Positions 45,536 through 55,989 of a stretch of DNA of 64,000 nucleotides are shown piece by piece. This stretch comes from Cladorhizidae sp. MBARI D1340-BT2 (lineage: Eukaryota; Porifera; Demospongiae; Poecilosclerida; Cladorhizidae), in the NCBI GenBank assembly GCA_028752905.1, contig JAQNBH010000009.1, positions 47,105,165 to 47,169,164 on the forward strand, written 5' to 3'. The notes below the pieces were generated by a model. That model was not told where the DNA came from and searched no databases. It saw only the letters and a list, made by a program, of their open reading frames with translations. A program made the translations under genes and the position numbers. Position 1 is the first letter of the stretch, and the number at the start of each line of letters is the position of its first letter.

Positions 45536-46669
45536 ATGGCAGTTAACTGCCCGTACCCTGGCTGCGAGTACGCCATGTCCGAGGGACTGGACCCAGCAGT
45601 AACAGCGGCCGTCCTCAATGGGCACATACTGGTGCACAGTCAGGCTACCAAAGCGAAGCCCACGCCTGTCCGCCGCCCGGAGATATCAGCCTGGAGGACC
45701 ACTGAAGGTTGGCAGTATTTCATCACCAGGTGGAGGGCATACTCCCTGGCCGTACGCCTTACTGGGTCTGACGTCTCCATCCAACTCCTGGAGTGTCTGG
45801 ACCCCAAGCTGAGACGGGATGTCACCCGCAACGTGGTTGGCCCTTTACCGATCGAGTCGCTCCCCGAAGCAGACCTATTGAAGGCGATCAGGGGCCTCGC
45901 TGTGCGGGAGGAGAACCCTAAGGTGGCCAGGGTTGCCCTCTCCAGGATGGTACAGGACCGAGGAGAACCCATCCGGTCCTTTGCAGCGAGACTCCGCGGT
46001 CAGGCGGAGGTGTGCTGCTTTACCATGGAGTGTGCGGAGTGCGAGCACGTGAACAACCAGGGTGAACAACGGGTAGCAGATCAGCTCTGCGTCGGTCTGG
46101 CCGATGCAGAGATCCAGACTGACCTGCTAAAGGATCCCAACCAGGCAATGACGGTGGAGGAGACGATCCGCTTTGTGGAGGTGAGGGCTGCAGGCAAGCG
46201 ATCGGCAGTGTCCATCACCACACCAACGTCGGCAAGCGCCCTGGATGATGAAGTGGACAGCGAGGATGCCCTCCTGAGCGGATACCATCGCCAGCAACGG
46301 CGGTCCGCACCAGCTCGCACCCTCCAGAAGACACAGACCACCCCCCATCGAGGGCAGGCAAACATCGCCAAATACCCAACCAGCCCTACCGGCCAAAGGA
46401 TCACGTGCGGTTTCTGCGGCCGCCAGGGCCACGGCGAGAGAGAGAGGACTGCCGTACGCAGGACGCGATGCCCTGCCTTCGGATCCACATGCTCATCCTG
46501 CGGTCGCCAAAACCACTATGCCGCACAGTGCTGCAGAGGACTTCCGAGCAGGAGAGCTCCGTCTCCGAACACGTCAGCACGATGTCCGAAGGCACACTGC
46601 CCCATCAGTCATGGAACTCCAGCACCAGCACCTGGACCCAACGCCACTCCCCACCCCAACCAACCATAG
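45536..46669 (+). CDS. gag: E2 Gag (frame runs off at a 1-nt deletion)
   Basis: 377 codons from ATG 45536. N-terminal C2H2-like finger (CPYPGC...GHILVHSQ), gag core (WQYFITRWRAYSL, LLECLDPKLRRDV, LCVGLADAEIQ) and two zinc knuckles (CGFCGRQGHG, CSSCGRQNHYAAQCC). About residue 332 it leaves the frame used by pol, because of a 1-nt deletion near 46525-46545; the last about 45 residues are out-of-frame sequence. The related E1 reads straight through here, so this is a mutation rather than a programmed shift. Confidence 0.85.
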   Translation: MAVNCPYPGCEYAMSEGLDPAVTAAVLNGHILVHSQATKAKPTPVRRPEISAWRTTEGWQYFITRWRAYSLAVRLTGSDVSIQLLECLDPKLRRDVTRNVVGPLPIESLPEADLLKAIRGLAVREENPKVARVALSRMVQDRGEPIRSFAARLRGQAEVCCFTMECAECEHVNNQGEQRVADQLCVGLADAEIQTDLLKDPNQAMTVEETIRFVEVRAAGKRSAVSITTPTSASALDDEVDSEDALLSGYHRQQRRSAPARTLQKTQTTPHRGQANIAKYPTSPTGQRITCGFCGRQGHGERERTAVRRTRCPAFGSTCSSCGRQNHYAAQCCRGLPSRRAPSPNTSARCPKAHCPISHGTPAPAPGPNATPHPNQP

Positions 46670-48084
46670 AGGTGAAAGTCTCATCATACAAGGAGGACTT
46701 TAGGGCTCACGGACACACCCTGAGGATAGAGCGACACAATGTCGTCACCACAGCACTCGCTGACACGGGATGCCAAAGCTGTCTGGCGGGCCCACAACTC
46801 CTGACAGACCTACAGCTCAAGGAGACAGACCTCATCCCAGGGACACTCGTAATGAGCTCAGCATCCGGCAATAACCTACCCATCCTCGGAGCAGCATTGC
46901 TGCGTATCACTTCAACCACTTCAGGGCGAGGTACGAGACAGATGGTGTACTTCAGCCCGCTGGCCACGAAGCTATACCTAAGCCTGGCCACATGCACTGA
47001 CCTTGGGCTGGTTGCCACGGGATTCCCCCTCTGCACGCCGACACCACCCCCGGGAAACGGCACGGGCACATGGGCGACCCCAGGCCAGCCCGCACCCCAC
47101 CTGCAAGCTGACCTGCCATCTGCGCCACCATTGACCAGACAACCGGCAACCCCGACCGATCCTGGACCAAGGCTACAGACCAGACCCCCAGGACCTATCG
47201 TGATGCCAGCGGTGAGTGGCCATAACCATAGACCGTGCTCATGCCCAACAAGAGCACCACCCCCAGACCGACCAACCTCCCTGCCCTTCCCTGGCACTGA
47301 GGCCAATCGCCACAGACTTGAACGTCACTTGCTGGGCCTCTATGCAGCAAGTGCGTTCAACGTCTGTGAGCACCAACCCCTCCCCATGATGTCTGGTCCC
47401 CCACTCTCCCTGTGCATCAACCCCTCCGCAATCCCCAAGCCATGCCACTCCCCTATTGACATCCCAGTCCACTGGCAGGCCGAAGTCAAGGCGGGCCTGG
47501 ACCGGGATGTCCGCCTGGGTGTACTGGAAAAGGTCCCCCTGGGTACACCCGTCACTTGGTGCCACAGAATGGTGATATGCACCAAGAAGAACGGGTCGCT
47601 CAGGAGGACCATTAACTTCCAGCCCCTAAACCAACACGCCACCCGGGAGACCCACCACTGTGCATCCCCCTTCCACCAGGCACGAGCCGTTCCAGGCAAC
47701 ACCAAAAAGACCACCCTTGATGCCTGGAACGGTTATCATTCAGTCCTCCTCGAAGAACGGGATCGCCACTACACGACCTTTATAACCCCCTGGGGCAGGT
47801 ACAGATACCGAACCGCCCCACAGGGCTACATTGCATCAGGTGATGCGTACACGGCCAGGTATGATGCCCTCGTCGCCACCGTGACGTCGAAGACAAAGTG
47901 CATCGACGACGTACTCCTCTGGTCCGACGACATCACGGGGGCATTCCACCAGGCGACTGAGTGGCTACATATCTGCGCCGTGAACGGGATAACACTCAAC
48001 CCGAGCAAATTCCACTTTGCCAAAGACACTGTGGAGTTTGCCGGATTTGAAATCACACCGACAGAAGTACGACCAGCCCCCTAA
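46530..48084 (+). pseudogene. E2 pol part 1: protease and reverse transcriptase
   Basis: Same frame as the downstream part. It has protease ALADTGCQSCLAGP and RT motifs INFQPLNQHATRETHH, DAWNGYHSVLLEE, APQGYIASGDAYTARY, and the catalytic box CIDDVLLWSDD, where the usual aromatic residue before xDD is Cys. TAA at 48082-48084 replaces a sense codon just after TPTEVRPA, at the RT thumb. Confidence 0.85.
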
Positions 48085-50595
48085 TACCTTGACTCCATTT
48101 CGAACTTCCCCACGCCCACCAGCATCACTGACATCCGCGCGTGGTTCGGGCTGGTGAACCAGGTGTCATACGTGTTCGCCATGACACCTGCCATGCTACC
48201 CTTCCGCGCCCTCCTCAAACCATCCACCCACTTCGCATGGACCAACGAGCTGGAAGACGCATTCTCCTCATCAAAACTCCACATATGCGAGCGCATCAGG
48301 GCTGGTGTCGAGATATTTGACAAAGACCGCCCAACCTGCCTGGCCACGGATTGGAGCAAGAGCGGGATCGGGTTCTGGTTGTTCCAGAAACACTGCCAGT
48401 GCCCGACCCGTGACTTGTTCTGCTGCCAGGACGGTTGGCGCGTCACCCTGGTGGGCTCGCGCTTCACCCACTCAGCTGAGTCTCGATATGCTCCGGTAGA
48501 GGGCGAGGCACTGGCAGTCGCAGACGCCTTGGACAAGGCCCGATATTTCGTCCTGGGGTGCAACGACCTTATAGTGGCAGTCGACCACAAGCCCCTCCTC
48601 AAGTTATTCGGCGATCGCTGCCTCGAGGATATTTCAAATCCACGACTACGCAACTTGAAGGAGAAGACACTCCGGTACCGGTTCCGGATGGTGTACATCC
48701 CCGGCGTGAGAAACCACACCAGCGACGCCCTCTCACGCCACCCATCCGGGACCAGGACACCCCCCCCACTACATCTGCCCGACGACATCGCTAACCCAAG
48801 CTTGGCGTGCCCAGGGAGCCCCAACTCGTCAGTTGCAGACATCCACACAGTAACTGCTGCCACCCACACCGACCAAGGACTCTCCTCAGCAATCTGCTCA
48901 GCCATATCATCCATACCCATTGACTGGGAGCAGCTCCAGATCGCCACAGCCGCCGACCCAAACCTCCAAGACCTACTATACTACGTCGAGGGAGGACCGC
49001 CCAATGACAGGAACATGCTACCAGCGGCCATCCGGAGCTACTTCGGAATATTCCCAAGCCTCTCAGTCATAGACGGCGTCATGTGCCACGGCAAGCGGGT
49101 GATCATCCCCACCTGCCTCCGCCCCACCTGCCTCACCGCCCTCCACGCTGCACACCAGGGCATCAGCAGCATGATGGCCCGGGCCTCATCATCTCTATAC
49201 TGGCCAGGTATCACCGCCGACATTGCGGCTACCCGCAACAGCTGCAGCACATGCAACAGCAATGCCCCCTCTCAGCCGGCAATGCCATCAACAACACCAG
49301 AGGATCCAGAGTACCCCTTCCAGCACCTCTGCGCGGACTATTTCCATCACGAGGGATCCGCGTACTTGGTGCTGGTCGATCGATACTCTGGATGGCCCAT
49401 CGTCTCCCAAGCCCACAACGGAGCCACAGGCCTCACATCAACACTTCGAGACACCTTCTCAACATTCGGGATACCAACCACCCTCACCTCAGACGGCGGC
49501 CCGGAGTTTGCCGCCCACTCCACTAGGGAATTCCTGGCCACATGGGGTGTCCACCATCGCATCACCTCGGCCTACCACCCACATGCAAATTGCAGAGCCG
49601 AGGTGGCTGTGAAGACAACCAAACGCCTTATCGCGGGCAACACAGGACCAGGCGGATCACTCCTGAACTCCTTTCACAAGGCACTGCTCGTGTACCGCAA
49701 CTGCCCCAACCCAGACACGAAGATGTCCCCTGCCATAAGCCTCTTCGGCAGACCCACCAGAGACCTCCTCCCAGCAATCCCTACACGCCTACAGGACACA
49801 CATCAACCTTCTGATCGCCTCCACCACAGGGACCAAGCCATCAATCGCCGCCAAACCGCAGGACGAGCACGATGGGACGAGCACACCCACGGCCTCTCCC
49901 CCCTTCGTTGTGGTGACAGGGTCATCATACAAAACCAGACTGGCCGTCACCCAACGAAGTGGGACAACACAGGAGTGGTAGTGGAAGTGCTCCAGTACCA
50001 TCAATACCAAGTACGGATGGACGGCTCCGACCGCATCACACGACGGAACAGACGTTTTCTCAGACGCCACAACCCACCACCCCAACCGACCGCCCAACCT
50101 ACCCAGCGCAACCAAGCCAAGAACCACATACCACCCACCCAAACTTATGTCCACCCCCTCCAGCGGGACATACCAGCCCTACTGCCCACTCCCCCTCACC
50201 CGCAACCATTCACACCCACACCCAGGATCCCCACCACCCCTCCAATCCAATATAACTTACCAACCACCCCCCCACCCCATATTCCCCCCCAGATACTACC
50301 ACCATCCCAGCCACCCAAGGAAGCAACCCCGGCCCAAGACAAGCCCCCCCAACTGTCTACCCCTGCCAACCGACGCTCCTACGCCGCCGTGGCCCGAACA
50401 CCCACCCTACCACATCGCCCAGTGCAAACAGCCCCTACAGACCTGGCCAAGATGCCCGCTTTCAACCTACCAAAGCCCCCAATACCACCCCCTGGTCTAA
50501 GACGCAGCAAGAGAGGACCAAAGCCCATATATCGTTATGGCCAGTCATCCTCCTCAGTCCGCACGATAACGGACTTGGGGGGAAGTAGAGAATGA
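48085..50595 (+). pseudogene. E2 pol part 2: RT thumb, RNase H, integrase, Pro-rich tail
   Basis: In frame with part 1 after the stop. It reads TDIRAWFGLVNQVSYVF, RNase H (CLATDWSKSGIGFWL, YAPVEGEALAVADAL, intact Glu here), integrase zinc region (HAAHQGISSM...CSTCN), and core residues CADYFHH, LTSDGGPEFAAH and CRAEVAVKTTKRL, then a basic Pro-rich tail. It runs into the 3' LTR (frame ends 50595). Apart from the upstream stop, this stretch of over 800 codons is undamaged. Confidence 0.87.
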
Positions 50596-50754
50596 TGACT
50601 CTCATAACTACTATATAACATTGTTACGTACAACCCCTTACCTATTTATACGACCCCTTACCATACACTCACTTGTTGCACACATTTCATGCCAGTAATT
50701 ACCAATATATATCCTCTCCAATCTGGCTATGAAATGGCGCACCGCGCTTGTCTA
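50586..50754 (+). repeat. 3' LTR of E2
   Basis: 169 bp; by eye it is identical to 45265-45433. Confidence 0.95.
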
Positions 50755-52051
50755 GAGGTGAGAGTCCTTTCAACCTTCTTTGAACTCCTGTTCTGTCACC
50801 TGAGAAAGTAGCAGCTCCATCAAATCCCATTCCTATAAGCCTTCCCAACTGAATGTTCTTTTCCTTGCAGTACTCCACTAAAGCAGAATAGATACTTTCA
50901 GCATTAGCTTTCTTCAAGGGTAACATTTCAATGAAGTGTTCTTCTGGTACACCTCTCTCCACCCAATGACAACAAATTGTCAGCTCCTCTATGGTAGTAA
51001 CATCAGTGCATTCATCAGCCATGATGCTAAAAAAAGGGTGCCTTATGAAGCCGCTTGAGTAGAGACTCTTCCACCCATGTTCCAAGAGCATTCACAAACT
51101 CTACTACAGCCATTTTTGAGGTGTACGTTGCATTTCTTCCAGCTCTGTCAAGAAAAGTTTGAAGAGTCTCTCCACCACAACTCGCTATCAATTCAACTAG
51201 TTTGTCAAAGTTAGTAGTATGTGCGATGTGCTGATGAGCTAGAAAGTGAGTGCATTGGATTAGAGCTTTGATCACCTTCCAATTTGTAATCTTTGCTGCT
51301 CTCCAACATTTTGAAGCTGATAATAGATCCTTCTCTTCTAGCTCCATCAGCTTCCACATCCAATTGACAGGTAGAAGGCGCACTTCACTTCTTTTTTTAA
51401 ATTGATTTCATTTTCTGAGTCACCTTCTTCCAGTCAGTGAATGGCCCCAGCAGTCCTCTGAAGAGATCTTTCACCCTTTTTGCATAATTTTCAGAATGCA
51501 CCCTGTAAATGTTCCCCAAACTCTAACCAGGGAAAAGTTTCTTCCCACTTTTTGTTGTCTCCTGATACCAGATCCTGACTTGGAAGGTGGTTTAGAAGTA
51601 GAACTTGAGCAATACTTCTTAGGAGGGGGCTGTACATCATCTCAGACTCATCCTCAGAATCAACTAGAGCTAGAAACTACCGAAGACTTGGATGCACTCC
51701 TGAAATACGAACGAATATCCATTTTTATGTTTTGTTCTCTCTGTGCTTCAATTTATATACCCCTCAATAATATGATGATGTCAGTGCCTAGTATTGTTCT
51801 CTTCTATAAATAGATCACACGGATCATTTCTACACACCAGTTTACCTTCAACCTTGTGTCAACTGTTAGTTCCACATTATAGTCCTCAAGTATATCCAGG
51901 CAGAAGCCACCTCAGCCAACCAAAAACAAACGGGAGTCCACACACACCCCAGGGTTTCATCATTTAGGGGGAGGGGAGCACTGGGATCTCCCCAAAGACC
52001 AGTTTATCCCCCCCCTCCTAAAAAGGTTTCTTTTCCTTAACAATACTCTAT

Positions 52052-54004
52052 TAACTCTTAGACCCTGGTGGCGTCTATACACGCCAATTGAAATCTACTC
52101 TCACACGCTGGTGGTATATACACGTGGTATATACACACTCCTAAATATGTAAATTTTTATTAGCGTTTGTTGCGTAGCTGCTTATTCTTACAGCTGCACT
52201 TTGTATTTTATCTGAGAGATCTGTTCTTGTTCTTTTGAGAAAGTATACCGATAGCTAGCTGGCTGTTGTATGTTTTTTAAAAACATTTTTTTAAGTAGGC
52301 AAGTACATTGAAGAGCGTTGTAATTGATTTAGATTAGCATTTATTGGTTTATTGCAGCAGCTGCTTATTCTTACAGCTGTAGTTGATCTGAAAGATCTGT
52401 TATTCTTCTTTTGACATAGGATACAGACAGCTAGTTGGCTGTTGTGTTTTGTTTTTAGATATTCTTTGAAGTAGGCAAGTACCCTGAAGTAAGTTACAAA
52501 TGATGGACAGATATAGATGATGTTATAAGATTATTAGATGCTGAAGACAGTGATGAAGATTTTGATGGATAGGTTATAGTGGTAGTGACATGATGCTATT
52601 GGTGCTGTGGATGGTGGTGTTGATAGTGGTGGTGTTGGTGGAGGGTGGTGTTGGTTGTGTTAGGGTTTGTAGTGCCGCTAGCAGTATCTCTTCCAGTTCC
52701 AGCAGTGCAACTGTCAGCCAGACCTCTTCCAGCTCCAGCAGTCTAATCAGACTATATCTTCATCACTATAATGATATCCACAAAGTATACAATGAAGTAA
52801 TAATGATAGGTTAGTTCATGAGCTAAACTATGATCTGGCATTTTCCTATATAGCTCCTGCTGGTATTTAGCAGTGCTAGAGCACAAAATATCAGTAGGAG
52901 ATAAGAAAATGCCAGCGCTTAGTGTTTCTCTCTACGTAAAACAGACCAGAGGAGCTAACATACAGCCAGCCCTTAGTGTATCTAGCTTAGCGTATCTAGC
53001 TTAGCGTAGCTATCTACACTACACAGCAGCTGTAGCTAGGAACCCTTTGTTTATCTCAGAGATAGCGCTAATATTCCATAGCTAGCTAGCTAGCTAATAT
53101 TCCATAGCTAGCTAGCTAGATGCCAGAAACCTATAGACAAGCTAGTGTTTCTATCTCTGTACAACAGTTCTAAATACTAGAAGGAGCTAACATATGGCCA
53201 GCGCTTATTGTGTCTAGCTTAGCTATCTACACTACACAGCATCTGTAACTAGGAACCTTTAGTTCATCCCAGAGATAGCGCTAATACTCCATAGCTATCT
53301 AGCTAGTTGGGCAGAAGCCTATAATTAGCGTGTCTAGCTTAGCATAGCTATCTACACTACACAGCAGCTGTAGCTAGGAACCCTTTGTTTATCTCAGAGG
53401 CTAATATTCCATAGCTAGATGCCAGAAGCCTATAGACAAGCTAGTGTTTGTATCTCTGTACAACAGTTCTAAATACTAGAAGGAGCTAGCGCTTATTGTG
53501 TCTAGCTTAGCTATCTACACTACACAGTATCTGTAACTAGGAACCTTTAGTTCATCCCAGAGATAGCGCTAATACTCCATAGCTATCTAGCTAGTTGGCA
53601 GAAGCCTATAATTAGCGTGTCTAGCTTAGCATAGCTATCTACACTACACAGTATCTGTAACTAGGAACCTTTAGTTCATCCCAGAGATAGCGCTAATTCT
53701 CCATTGCTAGCTAGCTAGTTGGCAGAAGCCTATACACAAGCTAAACTGACCCAATAACTAATATCAAAGTACTCAACTTACTTTGGAGAAGCTTTACTTC
53801 TTTAGGGCTTCGAGTTCTGTAAATGGTAATGATCGACTTGCATCCTGCCTAGATCTGGTGATAAATCAGCCGACCGACAAAAAAAGGCGTTGATTAAAAA
53901 TCGGTGGTTTTTTGATTAATTAAAAAACGGCGTTATTGGGGAGGAAACCGCCACAGCGTCTGGGGTATTTTTAACAATAACAGCTAAAGCGGTCTAAGGG
54001 TTAA
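52052..54004 (+). mobile_element. piggyBac-like non-autonomous element with TTAA ends
   Basis: TTAA at both ends (52052-52055, 54001-54004), with inverted ends CTCTTAGACC and CCCTTAGACC. Near 52510-52600 the plus strand reads DDVIRLLDAEDSDEDFDG and, one frame over, GYSGSDM, which resembles the acidic N terminus of piggyBac transposases. The rest of the transposase is absent. The middle is filled with partial duplications. Confidence 0.65.
52840..53740. repeat. irregular tandem duplications inside the piggyBac-like element
   Basis: Blocks containing TAGCTATCTACACTACACAG, TAGGAACC(C)TTT, CAGAGATAGCGCTAAT and CAAGCTAGTGTTT recur four or five times with deletions, together with TAGCTAGCTAGC runs. 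Confidence 0.75.
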
Positions 54005-54444
54005 AGTGCATTAATAAAGGAATTCAAAGTAGTATGAAACTCCGCCCCCCTTCACAACCAAATAAAACTGAGTCTGGCTGTGTAGACTTCCTTTTAGAAC
54101 CGACTACTAGTACACCCAGAAATGCCTCAGAATCAATCTCAGAGCATCTTTTTTTTAATTGCCCCCAGACCCCCCTAGTTATGTGCTATACACCCCCCTC
54201 CACGTCAACACCAAACTTCAGAGTTCCCCCCCCCTCTCAAAACTCAAAATCCTGTATGAAACCCTGCACACACAACATACACACACACATTCAAGCATAC
54301 GCCGACCCCCCAGATGGTGATTGTGAAACTTTGTCACATCTTTAACCATCAGCCCCCCCCTTAAAATCTCCTTACAATTTTCTAAATGAAACCCAGAAAG
54401 TGGTAGCCCCCAACCAGCACTCAGCATTCTTTTCCATAAGATCA

Positions 54445-55088
54445 ACACATTTCCCGTGTTCCCCGGATAAATCCCTGCATACATTTCCCATGTTCCCCCG
54501 GATAAATCCCTGCATACATTTCCCATGTTCCCCCAGATGAATCCCTGCATACATTTCCCATGTTCCCCCGGATAAATCCCTGCACACATTTCCCATGTTC
54601 CCTGGATATATCCCTGCACACATTTCCCATGTCCCCCCGGATTATAAATCCCTGCATACATTTCCCATGTTCCCCTGGATAAATCCCTGCATACATTTCC
54701 CATGTTCCCCCAGATGAATCCCTGCATACATTTCCCATGTTCCCCCGGATAAATCCCTGCACACATTTCCCATGTTCCCTGGATATATCCCTGCACACAT
54801 TTCCCATGTCCCCCCGGATTATAAATCCCTGCATACATTTCCCATGTTCCCCTGGATAAATCCCCGCACACATTTCCCATGTCCCCCCAGATGAATCCCT
54901 GCATACATTTCCCATGTTCCCCCGGATAAATCCCTGCACACATTTCCCATGTTCCCTGGATATATCCCTGCACACATTTCCCATGTCCCCCCGGATTATA
55001 AATCCCTGCATACATTTCCCATGTTCCCCTGGATAAATCCCCGCACACATTTCCCATGTTCCCCTGGATAAATCCCTGCATACATTTG
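54445..55088. repeat. 35-bp minisatellite with a higher-order period of about 177 bp
   Basis: Units contain CATTTCCCATGTTCCCCCGG and ATAAATCCCTGCATA, with TGGATATATCC, GGATTATAAATCC and CAGATGAATCC variants. The TATATCC plus ATTATAAATCC pair recurs near 54600, 54777 and 54955, so groups of five units were duplicated together. Confidence 0.93.
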
Positions 55089-55417
55089 ATGCCTAATAAA
55101 AGGCAGTTTGCGATGAGCCAACACCTGCACTGTAGCTAGACTTGATATTCTAAACTACCAGAGTTTATGGCACTAATATTTGGTTGTTATTGTTGTTGCT
55201 GCCAGTTGCAAGACTAAGCCCGCAGAAGCCACCCAGGAGCCAGGGAAGGAGGTGTTGAATTTAGCAACACAGAATAAAGGAATGGAGATGTCCATGATGA
55301 TAGGTACGTTATTCCAGTTAAATGTTGCTATGCCAGTCACTGTATGAGCTTGCACTAATGAATGACAATTGTGGGCTGCGCTGATGGTGTTTGATGCTAG
55401 TATATATGTATACTAAT

Positions 55418-55590
55418 CAGGGTTTCATACAGGATTTTTGGTTCGGGGGGGGGGGGGGGGCGAAGTATCCAGCTTAGCATCGCCCACTTTTAGCACGCTA
55501 TACTATTTAATTTTTGAAAATCCTGGGGGGGGGGGGGGGGGGGAACTCTGGCTGGGAGAGGGGGCGACCCCCCCCCTGTATGAAACACTA
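55418..55590. mobile_element. short hAT-like MITE
   Basis: About 170 bp. It starts CAGGGTTTCATACAGGATTT and ends CCTGTATGAAACACTA, with long G runs inside. The first 20 bases match the right end of the element ending at 54266. It sits inside a tandem duplicated flank (GATGGTGT[CT]TGATG...GTATATATGTATACTAAT). Confidence 0.6.
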
Positions 55591-55699
55591 GTTTGAGATG
55601 TTAGCTGCTGATGGTGTCTGATGTGAGTATATATGTATACTAATATAGTTGTTTAGTTTGAGGTGTTAGCCGCTGATGGTGTCTGATGCGAGTATGTAT

Positions 55700-55870
55700 G
55701 TATTGCAAAAACCACTTGAATTTTACTTGACTTTTCGACTAGCTGCTTTAGCCTTCATCAGATGTTAAGACACATTAGCTTAGCTAGCTATTCACCATGT
55801 GATAAAACCACACCCTGGCACACGCCTCCAGCACGTGAACCACACGGGAACTGGATGTGGAAGGGAAAAA
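55700..55870 (-). mobile_element. Penelope-like/retrozyme-like terminal repeat copy (minus)
   Basis: On the minus strand CTGATGA (55761-55755) is followed by a stem GGCTA/TAGTC, GAAA (55736-55733), then AGTC and AAGTAAAATTCAAGTGG. It matches the copies near 2000 and 30130. The stem I pairing is lost. Confidence 0.5.
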
Positions 55871-55989
55871 ATAATATAATAAATAGCTACTACAGGACAG
55901 CCTCACTTACCCGACCCCCTTTGGCCACAGATGTCCTAAAATTTTGTTCTGATATGGGAAAAGTTCAGAAAAATGTAATACATTTTTTT

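Larger units (their letters stand above)
45265..50754 (+). mobile_element. LTR retrotransposon E2 (Ty3/gypsy-like, TA...TA LTR ends)
   Basis: 5490 bp with 169-bp LTRs that look identical. The 5-bp duplication GAGGT is at 45260-45264 and 50755-50759. The LTR begins TAGAGAATGATG and ends GCTTGTCTA. The polypurine tract GGACTTGGGGGGAAG ends at 50585. Coding order and sequence match E1 throughout, but the LTRs share only short blocks. It has one frameshift and one stop. Confidence 0.94.
44105..51722 (-). pseudogene. hAT transposase pseudogene, split by E2
   Basis: Minus-strand fragments line up with the intact transposase at 18076-20262: start MDIRSYFRSASKSS (ATG at 51722); TYTSKMAVVEFVNALGTWVE; IMADECTDVTTIEEL; GMGFDGAATFSGDRTGVQ; then across E2, FVHCRCHVLQLASVQAAN; YETSHEPEALG; LLDYILPQVEKLSRALQ; and STASAERSFSDMKLIKNRFR at the C terminus. 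The three candidate catalytic acids can still be read, but there are several frameshifts (near 45057, 44700, 44360 and 51050) and the N-terminal finger region is scrambled. Ignoring E2 and one copy of its GAGGT duplication, the frame is continuous across the insertion point. Confidence 0.88.
51950..54266. mobile_element. hAT-like MITE (CAGGGTTTCAT ends) carrying a nested piggyBac-like element
   Basis: The left end is CAGGGTTTCATCATTTAGGGG, and the right end reads inward CAGGGTTTCATACAGG; both are followed by G-rich tracts. Without the nested 1.95-kb insertion it would be about 370 bp. The flanks are CA-rich and do not give a clear target duplication. An alternative is that 54266 is the true right end of the decayed hAT at 43900. 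Confidence 0.45.

Noticed and set aside
46405..46669. programmed frameshift between gag and pol in E2
   Set aside because: No slippery heptamer in phase was seen, and E1 reads through in one frame. A deletion is the simpler explanation.
51940..51965. 51950 as right end of the decayed hAT
   Set aside because: CAGGGTTTCAT here points rightward, so it is the left end of another element, not the right end of the hAT.
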